Shown here: positions 41,149-53,000 of the stretch, piece by piece
Layout of the letters: every line of letters starts with the position of its first letter
Position numbering within the stretch: position 1 is the first letter of the stretch
NCBI GenBank assembly: GCA_003344405.1
Contig: NOWV01000001.1
Span: 1 to 64,000, forward strand
Direction of reading: 5' to 3'
Source: Trichoplax sp. H2
Lineage: Eukaryota > Placozoa > Uniplacotomia > Trichoplacea
DNA length: 64,000 nt
Position numbers and translations under genes: made by a program
Notes under the pieces: model-generated
The model's input: the letters and a program-made list of their open reading frames with translations, nothing else
Databases searched by the model: none
What the model was told of the DNA's origin: nothing

Positions 41149-41334
41149 ATGCCAGGGATGCTCATATTCATCTTCGTTACGGAGTTGATAAATCCTTCTG
41201 CTGGCATAAGTTATCCACACATACCAAATTTAAATCCGGGCAACATTCCTTATTCGATTTGCAGGTTTTATTTTCCAATTTGTGACACATATGTTCCCTG
41301 TATAACTGTAATACATAACCAGGATGAGGAATAA
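41149..41334 (+). CDS. Small ORF, possible secreted Cys-containing peptide
   Basis: 61 codons from an ATG. A moderately hydrophobic start (MPGMLIFIFVTELIN) could be a weak signal sequence. It is followed by a Pro/Asn/Tyr-rich mature part with three Cys and an acidic end (NQDEE). No family recognised. The opposite strand is also open here, so this may be chance. Confidence 0.2.
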   Translation: MPGMLIFIFVTELINPSAGISYPHIPNLNPGNIPYSICRFYFPICDTYVPCITVIHNQDEE

Positions 41335-41498
41335 ATCTTCAAATAGTAACTGCTTTGTAGGTAAAATTTTATGCGATAATTTAGGACGGTATACGTATGC
41401 TGCTGAAATCTGTATCCAATTCATACTTCAATTAGAAATTTCAAAAGTGATTCAATAGTAATGTGTAATCATAAAAAATGTCATTTATCAATGTGGCA

Positions 41499-41636
41499 TT
41501 AGAATCTGACCTTTCTTTCTTCTTTAAGACCTTCTAAAACTTTGTCAATGTCTTCTTGAGATCTCGATATTCGACAATTAGCTGATCTTAAAATTAAGAA
41601 AAAGAAGAGGAATACGATAAAGATTTGGTTTCTCAT
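41499..41636 (-). CDS. Short secreted peptide or first exon of a secreted protein
   Basis: A 45-codon frame with a textbook signal peptide: MRNQIFIVFLFFFLILRSANC has a basic n-region, a 12-residue Ile/Val/Phe/Leu core and a small-residue cleavage zone (SANC). A charged segment follows (RISRSQEDIDKVLEGLKEE) and the frame ends KVRF. A TATA box about 80 bp upstream supports a real 5' end. Inside the last codons, AAAG|gtcaga is a fair splice donor in phase 0, so this may be exon 1 only, with more coding on the minus strand below 41430. Without a Gly before the stop it is not a simple amidated RF-type peptide. Confidence 0.45.
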   Translation of the reverse strand: MRNQIFIVFLFFFLILRSANCRISRSQEDIDKVLEGLKEERKVRF

Positions 41637-41713
41637 GACTTTTTTTTAATCTTTTGTCAGCCCTTTCGCAATCGATATGATCAATGTATCAACGGATGCA
41701 ACTAAACTCTTAG

Positions 41714-41722
41714 CTTTATATA
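41714..41722 (-). promoter_or_regulatory. TATA box for the secreted-peptide ORF
   Basis: TATATAAAG on the minus strand, 78 bp before the ATG of the signal-peptide ORF. That leaves about 50 nt of 5' UTR if transcription starts 25-30 bp downstream. TATA-like strings are common in AT-rich DNA; the case rests on the match and its spacing. Confidence 0.4.
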
Positions 41723-43368
41723 ATACCGTACCTTCTTTAATAGCGTGTGCTTCTTGTGTCAGCCTGCTTCAAACAGGGGCCCTACATAGATAGACAGTTT
41801 ATGAGGCGTAATTGATGAAAAGGTTAAATTTGGATGTTGCTTGAAAGTCCAAATCTATGCATTATTCGTATTAGGCTGTTGAGTCAGTCTGCTATTCACT
41901 ACTGACGTAGTAAGCGCTCGCTTTTACATTTTTTGCTTTAAAATAATCAATTTGTAAAATTGTTTAACAGCGAAATGCCTAACAATCATAGGCGAGGAAA
42001 TGAGAATTTTTATTACATGAGATTTAAGTTTACTGCATGGTCGTTGTCATCGTGAAGTCGTAAATTTAACATAATAGTTCGCAATATTAATATTTGTAAC
42101 TTGATTTTGCTGAATTCCACCGTAAGTAATAGTAGTTCTTTGTCGCCAGTATTTACGGAAATGCCTGTAAAGTTTGCCTTACACTATGCTATATTAAGCT
42201 GTGGTCCTCTTCTTTCATGCTTGATAGCAAAGTAATCTTAACAACTGGACTATGTGGCACAATAACTGGCATTACTGTAGCTATCATGCTCTTAAGCTAT
42301 ACTACGACCTCTTTTAACTCAAAATTTTCATTTATCTGGTGTCTATGCGAGACTCGGTAGTTTTCCTTTAGCTATATTCTTTTGCTGGTCGAAGTAGAAA
42401 TAGTACATAGTTTATTCTTTTGTAATGATACAAAATAACGATTATGCACGTATATAAAAAATGGAAGTACTATATTCTATTTTATAAATGCATTAACGGG
42501 TGAAGAACAGTCGTTACCGAGCAAAGGAAACGATAGATCGATAAATTGAGGGTCACCAATATTCGATTTACCTCCCGCTTTTAGCTAGCTTCAATAATTC
42601 TTTTATTTTGGCTTCTTATGACCTTCAATTCAGTAACGATTTAATGTTATGGATTCGCTAATGTAGTCGCAATGTAGTCATACCTTGAGGGTAACAAACT
42701 CACGCTGTTATGCGTTATTATGGTCTTAATAACAGAAGCTAATCAAGAAAATATTACGCTGAACTCGTACTTTAAAATCCGTAGGGAAAATTCAAGAAAA
42801 AATGTTATCCTTATGAATTGTGGTTTTGTATGGCATTATTTATTCTTTTCGTATACAATTATACTCTCTGCCTTATATGAGCTATAGAGCAGTAAACTGC
42901 ACCAAAACGTACTACAAACATCCTGCCGTATTCAGTGCTATCGCAAGCCACATTATTCATTCTTGGATCAAAAATCTTCAGTGGCATATTATGATTCATA
43001 CGTATAGTGACACATTACACTACATATTGTAAATTCGTGCGCTAGCCTATGATACCTATTTAATTGTAAAGCCTAACCAGTTAATGGTTGCTGTGATATC
43101 TACAATGAAAGCTGACAACACCGGAGATTAATTTAAAGACTAATAAATGACATTTATTGCTTTTATTCATAAAGTCGAATTAATGCGTTACTACCTCGCC
43201 CTAACTAACATTTAAACAGTTCAAGACTGCAATATCTGTACAAAATTTCAACTGTTTAGAGCGCTAACTTCAGTTTCTTTTTAGTAACAGAATTACAAAG
43301 AGTTAGCATTTTCAGTAATCTCAGAATATGTAATAAAAAACTAACAATTTATCCAGTGAATGATAACT
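41723..43368. other. Intergenic, no gene supported
   Basis: AT-rich. A 70-codon frame at 42820-43032 lacks a recognisable domain. The last 300 bp should hold the 3' UTR of NOL10. Confidence 0.5.
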
Positions 43369-46300
43369 TTACTTTCGTCGCGTCCTGCGAAATCCACCTG
43401 TACTTTTCTTTTTTTCCTTCGGCAGTATATCAGCAGCAGAACGACGCAGCTTCTTTCTTTCCTTCCGATGCTGTCGCTGTTGTTCTTGATTCTTTAAGAA
43501 ATTTCGGCTCTGTTTACGTGAAGTTAATAAATAATTGCAAGAGTCATAAATTGAAACAGATGTTGTAAAACGCAACTTCCATAATGGCAGCGTAAAACTC
43601 CTCAAACGGTACTAAATTCTATGAGAAAACCTTTACGTCGAGATTTTAGTAGAAAATTTCGCAGCTTAATTATGTGTCGTGATTAATTTACGATGCTTAC
43701 CTTTTGTAACATGAATGTCATCTGTTTTGTACCGCCTGAGCTGATGTGCTGTTCTACATTAGCAGGTTCTTCTAACATGACGCGCTGCCCTAAGGACATT
43801 CTATTATGGAAGATGATAACAAAATTTAGTATCGCAAACAAATCTACGCGAGAAACTGAAATCAATTAAAAAAGCTCTACGCACTTAGACTCCTTTTTAG
43901 ATTTCACATTTCCAAGATTTAAACTTGTTACTTTTGGATCGCTCTGTAATTCATACATCGCAGGAGCTTTGTTCCGGCGTGAATTATTATCCTTTCTACC
44001 GTCAGGTGTATTACCTCTATGTTTGCCGTCTGAATCCGAATCAGATTCACTCTCTTCTTTACTACTGGAGCTGCTTTCAATTTCATGATCCTGTTAATAA
44101 GAGCATACATAAACTATTGACACACCCTTATCAGCTAGAGTACTGTAGGTAGTGTTAGGAAAGAATGAAAAGAATTTAAGATACTCGTATCTATGGCTTA
44201 CATCTACTTGCGTAAATTCTTCAAGGAATGTTTTTTGTTGAGAAGCCGCCGCTCGTTCTTCTCTGTCATGTTGCTCGTATTTGGATATTACGGGATGTAA
44301 ACGTTTATAATCCTATTCAAAAATAAGAATTATAATAACTGAAAACTCACAACTGTTTAACTACTTAATTACTAAGTGTCAGTGCTAACTTCGTTTTCTT
44401 CATCTATTTGGAAATCAGTATCAGTGAACATTTTCTTAAAGCGATCGTCTCCGAGAGGATTCTTCTTTTTAACGCTCTAATAGGCAACAGAAAGAATAAA
44501 TATCATGTATTGCCAGATTGCAATGATAACTATGTCAAAGTAAGCTAACAGAAACCTCTACTTCAGATTTTTTCGTCATTATTCTCTCTGCTAGTTGTCT
44601 ATTGACTGACGGAAGCTAAAAGTAGTCATACAATTTTAATTACTAGCATGATTAAAAATTTCAAAGTTTTTACCACTGTGACAGCGAATATTGCTGTCAA
44701 GAGTGACATTTTTAGTTCGTAATGATTACAATGTATAAAGTGCTTTAACAACCTCATTCTTTTTGAAGGCTCTGCTTTCACGCTCTTTGTCCAATTGCTG
44801 ATTAATACGTTGCTTACGATATTCATTGAAAGCAAAAGGTTCAATTATAGCTTTTGCCTAGTTAAATGGAATTGAAGATGTCACATATATTTGCTGTCAT
44901 ATAGGAGAAAGTACGTGTGTTTGGATAATTCTAATTGAATTATACTGAAAGTCAATAAAATTTCATACGAACTCTGTGGTATAGTCTAATATCGATAAAA
45001 AAGCCATGCATATACGCTCGTAATAAATTAGTTCCAATTAAATGTGAAAGTCCTAACGGTAATATAAATCATAAAATACAGTATAAGGAGAACAGCATCG
45101 TAAGTATACGTTAATAATTAAAAAATTTTAAACGGTAAAATCTTGAAAATGTAAAAATTACCTAAGGATTCTAAATCTTGAACTGTAACAAACTTGTAAT
45201 CTTCATAGACTATTTATAAATTAAAAAAAGTATGATAGGATTTTCTTTATAAAAATTTCATTGTTTATCCTTGTTAATACAATAAATGTTATCAAACCAG
45301 TAGGTTGCTGATCTTCTTCTAACTCTTCCGTTAAATTATCAAGGAATCCACACCAACGAGGAGCTGGACCTAATTCCTAAAATTTTTGATGGTTTTTATG
45401 ATAAAATTTAAATACAACTAGAAAATTCATGCCATAGTATCTCATTTAGTGCAGGCAAGTATAAGCAACTAACCGGAATATAGTATACTAGCATATTTGG
45501 TGCTTCTGTAGCGAAGAATAATAAACCTAAATTTAAAAGAATAAGGTTACGGAGCTCAGGTGATTTTACTGGGTTAAATTAAATTTACTATGAGTTTATA
45601 TAAAAAGACTACTGCTTTCCAATTGACGAATAGAATATCACCTGAATTTGGATATGTACATAAACTGTTAATATCTGTTTCTGGCTGTATGTAAGTAAAT
45701 AGTTTACCCTGATGGAGAAAAAGCCTTGGATTATCATCTGTCCTCTTGTCATGAACGACAAAATTACATGAAAGTATAATCAATGTACTAGTTGTTAAAT
45801 TTTTACATCCAACATACCGTTTGCCTCTGCCAAATTTTCATAATTTTTGAATCAGCGGAAAGTACATAATCTTGGTCATGGTTAAACTCTAGACTTTTGA
45901 TTGGTTCTCCATATTCATGATCTTTTGTGACATACGGTCTTTGATTTCTTATATCATATACTAATACCTGTAATCATAATATATGATTTGTAAATCCGTC
46001 GACAACGTAAAGATACTGTACTATGATTAAGGTCTTCTTAGTTAAGTATCCTAATAATTTAAATTCATACAATAAATACCTTGCCAGTGCTAGTTCCAAG
46101 GGCTAAATTTAAGCCGTCTCGATACTTGACGGCAGTTATTTCGTGATGCCTATAAATAAGACGCCCAGTTAAAAAACTTTCCAGTTACAAATGAAGTACT
46201 GGGTATACTGAGGAAGGTGAAAGCTCAATTTGTTCTCTTCACGTTACGTACCCATCGGCGGAAAGATTGGTATCAAGAAGTCCTTCTCGATTCCTGCTGC

Positions 46301-48340
46301 GTGGATCCCAAACTTCGACAGTCCCCTTTCATAAGATATAAGCGTATGTGAGATGTAATTTTCATAACACACATAATTAATCTTTTAGTCTATATTCTTA
46401 CATCTTCTGTTCCAATAGTGAGAAACTGATGTTCGGGGTTAATTTGACAACAATTTGTGGCCCTTTTTAAATTAAGAAAATTTAAGCTATACTATTAAAG
46501 TAAAGTTTCGAAATTTAAAAAGGTTCAATCATATCGTATTAAGGTAGGGATATGAAATGCTAACAGTAAAAATAACTTTACGCCTATTGCTAAAATACTG
46601 ATTCCTATAAGTAATTTATAAACCTCGAGTTTGTTTTAAGAGGAGCCATGAATCGACCAAGTTCTAAATTTAATCTATATATTTCGTTGCTATAGCGAAA
46701 AAGTTACACGAAAGTTTAGTATCTCAATTTATCGTAACTAGATATTTAATATATTGGCCTCTTATATAGTGCTTTTTATGGTGTACTTATATTTACCTGA
46801 CTCCTACAATATAGAGATCGCAAGATGGATAATGGTATGCCATATCTCGGCCAAAACATGGTATACGGCATTGGTAATGGGATCCACCCTTATGATACAT
46901 AACAATACCACAATTAACAGAAAATTAATTTCTATTTGCTTATGTATATGTAGTAATATGAGTCACTATAAGGGTAGGTTACCTTATTATGGAATTCAAT
47001 ATAGCGGTCATCGTGCATAAATATCATCTATAAGACACATCAAAAAATAGGACACGAGGCATTTCGTTATAGACTTCAAATTTATAATACGGCCATTTGT
47101 TTTATAGCTTTTGTTAAATATATTATCTTAGGTTATTAGAGGAATAACCTATGGTGAATCTGGGTATTTCTAGCAATGCTATATTACAGCCCTACCTTTG
47201 TATAGTCATCATTGAGTAGGTCAAATTGTATTACTAAATTAATAAAGATTAAAATTATAACTGGATTGAGAAAGGGATGGCAATAGGCGACCCAATTTGT
47301 TAGAATTTTATATAAGACAGTAAGGCAAATATTTAAGTAAAATCATTCATTAAGCAATTATTTAGTGGTAGAGAAGATGGGTTACAACTAAAGAATATCG
47401 ATCTTTATTCAGGCTTGATTACCTTGGGAATTCATACAACGTTCAAATTTTAAAGATAATTGTGAAACATCGTAGCAACGGACCCGTGGTTGGTAAGTAC
47501 CTACAAAATTAAATTTGATTACACAACTGTAGATCTACAACAGTATATATACTCACTAATAAATGCAGCGGTTGTACCTGTAGCCAAAATGTACTGGCCA
47601 TCTCGTGATACTTTGATTCGATGGGAAACACCAGGCATTGTAAAGTCTTGAATTAATTCAATACGACGTTGCAAATCTACAGTACGCAATCATATGCATG
47701 ACAGGATTAAATAATCGAGCAGGGTAAGAACACTACTATGCATATACAGCATCGATGGCATGAAAGTCAACAGTAGAGGAAATAATGTGAATTAATAAAC
47801 CACGAGTCGTATACAGTAGTTGTACACTACTTGTAGTCTATATTATTTCCCTTCATTACTGCAGTAAGTTAGTGACATCATTTCACATGACTATAGCAGC
47901 CATATCGTCCATTTCCGTAGCAACAAATGACTTACCGATATCTCTTTTAACAAGAGAGCGTCTTCTCCTTTCAGATAGCCACTGCAGTAGAGAGCAGAAA
48001 GTTAGAATAGATTAAAAAATAAGCCCAACCCTATACTGTACACCAATGTATCGTGGATCGTTATGATCAGAAAGAGTACAGTAAACGATGAAGTCTTTAT
48101 ATAATTCTACAATAAGCATGATTACAAGTCTATAGTACATTAATTTCCATTTAATGATCTATCCAATAAAGGTAAAATCCAAGGTGAATTGTTCAAAGAA
48201 TAGTTAATCTCATGCAAAATGATGGTCTAGCAGAGTTCATGGCAGCTGCAATGGCTGCTGAAATGAGCACTTACTTCAGGTAGAGATTTGCCAGCACTTA
48301 AATTATAGATCTTGATATCATTAGGAGCTGAGACCTGCAT
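43369..48340 (-). CDS. NOL10: NOL10, nucleolar WD-repeat ribosome-biogenesis factor (24 exons, 673 aa)
   Basis: Orthologue of human NOL10 and yeast Enp2, a nucleolar factor of small-subunit (SSU processome) assembly. Exons, high to low: 48340-48275, 47981-47936, 47676-47578, 47500-47423, 47233-47196, 47027-46983, 46888-46797, 46689-46624, 46462-46402, 46325-46252, 46149-46080, 45967-45818, 45708-45642, 45526-45474, 45376-45298, 45209-45162, 45052-44973, 44857-44753, 44615-44556, 44476-44390, 44312-44202, 44090-43885, 43800-43701, 43509-43369. Every junction is GT-AG and phases agree. The N-terminal half is a WD40 propeller with [24 protein letters not shown] and [10 protein letters not shown] blocks. 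Then come [28 protein letters not shown] and [12 protein letters not shown], an acidic/basic tail, GTKQMTF and a final [11 protein letters not shown]. Human NOL10 is 688 aa, so this is full length. Confidence 0.97.
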
Positions 48341-50051
48341 TGCTACTTGTTAAGCTCTAGCTAAGGATCTTTCAAAGTTGCAGTGCAGTTACACTGCTAG
48401 TGATTCAATAAAGCAAAGGAAAATAGGACAGTGGAGGAAAAGAGCTCGCTCAAAGCGATTTCCAATAGAAGATTGAATGATTTAATAGCTGACGGCTAGA
48501 ATTTTGTTATTAATTGATAGCTGGAGTATTGCACGTGAGTACGATTTGAGTAGTGGGGCCTTTGGCGTTAGCATCGGTTTGACTAGTGTGCTTACAAGCT
48601 GGCATTTCTTTCTACCGTCTATTACCATATCAGCAGTATGATTTGAGTACCAACACTGTGAAAGTGTTCCTTCAATATCTTGTTGGAAATCGTGGTAGAA
48701 AGTGATACTAAACTATAGAATAAGAGTGTAAAAAGATTTACTTGTATAGAAAGAAAAGCTTTACTCTCCACTTCACTGCCTCTACTGAGCTTGGAAATTG
48801 TGGCAGAAACTGATATTAAGCGTTGGAGAATTCAGAGTGTATCAGTATAAACTGTAGAGCTATAAACAAAAAACTGGAATCAGCAGTCTGGTATAAATCA
48901 ATGTATACACATGCAAAACACTATGGTAAAACGACTTCTAGATTCTATCGCTTGTTACTGTCTGAGGATTGTGATTGGGAGTACTAACACTACGAAAGTA
49001 TTACTCTAGTCTCAGTATCTCAGCCATAAGTTAGCTGAGATACTAGAGAATAGAGATTAGAGAAGAACAAAGTTTGCCGGCAGAAACATGGATTACTAGT
49101 ATCACTAGATAGATGTACATTGAATTTAAACTGGCATATTTTCTAGTACACGGTAGTCCATGTTTTCAACGATGGAGTTAACAACAGCGTAGCACATTCA
49201 TTTCTACTTACAGACAGAACGGACTGACAGACTTGCAGTCCTGCCAGTCCATGCAAGTTGATGACCTCTGAATTGGTAGTAACGATAGTATACTGCTCTG
49301 TACGCTCGAAATGGTCGTAAGTATTCGTATGCTAGGCCTGATAACCATCATTAGTCTCCGATACAGTCGATCAACTTCCCTATACAGTACTATATTTGCT
49401 GCCTAGGTACTGTATATTGGAGAGTCAAAGGTAAACTAACCTGGAGTGTTGCAGTTCTTGGAAAGACCTCAAGAAAGCTTTTGTTTTCTTCTTGCGACTT
49501 CATCATGAATTAATTCAGCGATCTTCCCCCCATCTGTTGCCTATACCTATCTGATTTCGACGCAATTTGCACACCGCTAAACGCTTCTTCTAGCTGTCAA
49601 TGCGCCCATAAATGCTGCATGTACGGAGTACTGGCATACATTGATGCTAACCGGTGCAAGTCACCCTTCGTGGCGGGTCATTTCTTCTTCACTGCTTCTT
49701 CTCCACTCATTGATTTATTTTCATTCGAAGCCATTTTTTCGCTAGCACCAAATAGATTTTGACTGCTAATACAAGATTATTACTTGCTATCTGAATTTTT
49801 TCAAAGAAAAAGTATTCAAAATTAGCTCTTGGATAAAATTTGAATGATTTGTTTTTGCCTATCGTTGCAGTAACCAGTAGAATTGTAATAGTGTGATAGT
49901 TTGACCAGACCAAATAATATTAGTGTCATGGACCTCTCTATCCATAACTGAATTGCATTTTGAAATTGTAAAATTACCTAGAGGAAAAGCTCATAATTAG
50001 TACACAGGTAGTATTTCAACCTTGGAGTTTCCTCTCTAATTTTATAACATC
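48341..50051. other. Bidirectional upstream region between NOL10 and GTF3C3
   Basis: 1.7 kb between two divergent start codons. It contains an 11-bp inverted repeat (49014-49024 and 49034-49044) and a few minus-strand segments with splice-like edges (49441-49503 with a gttagt donor; 49207-49263 with a gtaagt donor). These could be 5' non-coding exons or a small unrecognised gene. Nothing is firm. Confidence 0.45.
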
Positions 50052-53000
50052 ATGAATGATCAAGACATTGGCGATATAAACTCAGTCCTTCGGTATTTAT
50101 CCGGCCAAATTTCATTCAATGAATGGTCACAAAGTGGTGCACTTCCATTACTACTGGATGGCCATATCCCTCCTACCGAGTCAGATACAGAAGCTCTTAC
50201 AGAAGACGAAGGTGCATCGAGTGATAATATTGATGAAGCTGATGATATATCTAATGCATCTGAAGGTAAGTGATAATTTCTAAGTAATTTATCAAACTGT
50301 GGTCATAAATTTTTCTAGTATTGAGATCATCAGGAACAACTAGTCCACCATGATTATATTATATTAATTATGCACTTATTAGTCAGTAATTTTAATAATA
50401 CTTATATTTTATAATGGTAAGAGCCTAGCTTGAATCAAATCAAGCGTTAAAACTCCAAGTTTTTACCTTTATGATGTATCTAATGCAATCACAAATCTAC
50501 AAGAGTCATTAACTTTAAAATACGATGTTATAGTGTTTACAAGATGTCACAGTAGAAGGATCAGTAAATCTTCCTGGAAACCCGCGTTTATTCCAATGTT
50601 ATAGCTGTCGTGTTGAAGTAAAAATAATAAATTCCTTTCTGTAATAACTTACTTTAGATACCGACGAAGAACCTTTACTACCGATGGCAATATCAGAAGA
50701 TGATGAAGATAATTACGATGAAACAGATGACGAAGAGATAAATTTTGATAACATTGGCGACGTTGGCAACCTTCAAGACCAAAATTTACATAGAAATATT
50801 GAACCTCAATTAGGTACGTTGAAAATTGAAGGCACTTAAAGTAGCATTTGCATGTATTTATGACTAATGTTGCTACAGTAATTGTCGATTACAACTGTGA
50901 CGAGGATGTATCACTTGAGAACTGAAATGATAGTCATACGTAAAATGTAAATCAAGAACAAACTATACGAGCATGGTTATTAGATCATCGCACTCGGAAA
51001 AGGTAGATTTTGTGTCAAATTATTTCATTGATATTCAACTTGTAGGCAGTATGGGTCATGCAGGCAATGAAATACCTAATAGTGAAGGGATGGAATCTAT
51101 TCAAAATTTGAAAGTAGGCAAAGGAAATCAAAATCAAGCTACTAGTTCCAAAATATATCAAAATAGTAAGTTACTCTAAACATGTCGTTAAATATTATTG
51201 CAACTACATAACTGAACTATGCTAATTATCAGTACACTGACAGCTACTGTAACTGAAGGGTTCTTAAATTTTTCATACATTATAGCATAGTACTATAATT
51301 GAGATTATAACCTAATAAAATGCGGCTGTCGTCATTTTTCATGCTTGACTGATTTCTTTGCGTATCGTACTTTAAAGGGAAATACGCCCGTAATGATGAA
51401 TATTGGATCATATATTATATTATATTAAAATAATGTTATAACCTTTATGAAAATGACAATAGAGGAGTTATTAATGATGGTAGTTCTGCAGATAATAAAT
51501 ACGATTTGCCTCCCTAACTAGATTACGCTGCAGATTTCACACTCTAGTTCTGTACAGCGATGTTATTTTCTGCTTGACTAGTAGCTGTATAATCAATATT
51601 ATTGATTTAGAATTTCTTATTAGCTTTTTTGAGGTACATTCTAAGGTTTACTTTATTTTAATATTTTGTCCATTTCATGACCAATTGTGAAGAAGAACAA
51701 CAAGTTAAAAAGAAACGCGGAGTAAGGAAAGCATTTAAATGATATTTTAAGTCGTTTAAAGATGATAATTATTAGAATGCTAGAAAGCACGTATCAGTCT
51801 TCTCTGTCATTCCACGTATGCTCCCAAATGTATTAATTGAAAAGTAATAGAATTACCTGATTTACATCTAATGTACGTCCATTTGCTACTTTAAACGTAG
51901 CCATATCGAAAGCGAAATCGTGTTCCTGATTATTTAACTGGATTGATGGGAGAAGCTAATTTATGCCTTGCACGTGGAAATTTAACGGAAGCTGAGAAAA
52001 TGTGTAAGGAAATCATACGACAAGGTGTGTTAAAATATTATCATAAAGACAACTCAATTGGAATTACTAGTTTGATGGACACGTAGTTACTTTCAAGTTC
52101 TAGCTATTAATAGCAAAGTTCGAATATGTATTCCATTTGTTGCCTAGTCTTAAAAATGATTTTGGAATTGCTAATGTACTTTAACTTTTATTTCAGCACC
52201 TCATGCTTCTGATCCATATGAAACATTAGCTATGATTTATGAAGAAAACGGAGATGAAGAGAAAGTGGTTCAAGTAAGTCAAAAACTAAAAAAGTTCACT
52301 TCATTGCGCGGTATACGTCAATCACTTGCAATTATACCTTAACTTTGGTGGTAAAATAAAATTATTATTCACCTTACTACCAAATCATGCTGCTTCTACC
52401 TAATAATCAACTTACAAAATATCCATATTCTATCTTGTATGTACGCATGAAAACAGTTGCAGTTAATTGCTGCTTATTTAAATCGCCGTGACGCTTCCCA
52501 GTGGGTACATTTGGCTCAAATGTCATTGGAACAAGACAATAAGAAACAAGCGTTATGGTGTTATAACATGGGTATGTCTCCATATTTGGCAAATAAATAA
52601 TTATAATATTTCATCTCCGATTTCATAATTTGTTTTCATAAGGGTCTTGTGTAATTATCAACATATTTTAGTTTGTAAAATTTTAGAACCCTTTCATGTT
52701 TACTTTTATTTATCTATACAGCTGTGAAAGCTGACCATGGAAATATACAAATTTTAAATGAGAGAGCTAGATTATGCATTCAAATGGACAATATTAAAGG
52801 GGCAGCGGAAACTTTTGAGATGATATTAAGAGTACGACACTTTATCATACTTAAATAATTTCGTTTTAATAAAAGTATCTTAACGTAATTGACAGTATTA
52901 GCAATAGTTGATATTAAATTCTTGGAATTAAATTACAATAGTAATAATATTATCGTTACGCTATCATTTTTCTAAATTATAGATACTGAAAACTCATCAA

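Noticed and set aside
45574-45641. Extension of NOL10 exon 13 through the donor into an open intron
   Set aside because: The frame stays open past 45642, but splicing at G|gtgata joins to the conserved [11 protein letters not shown] block, as in human NOL10.
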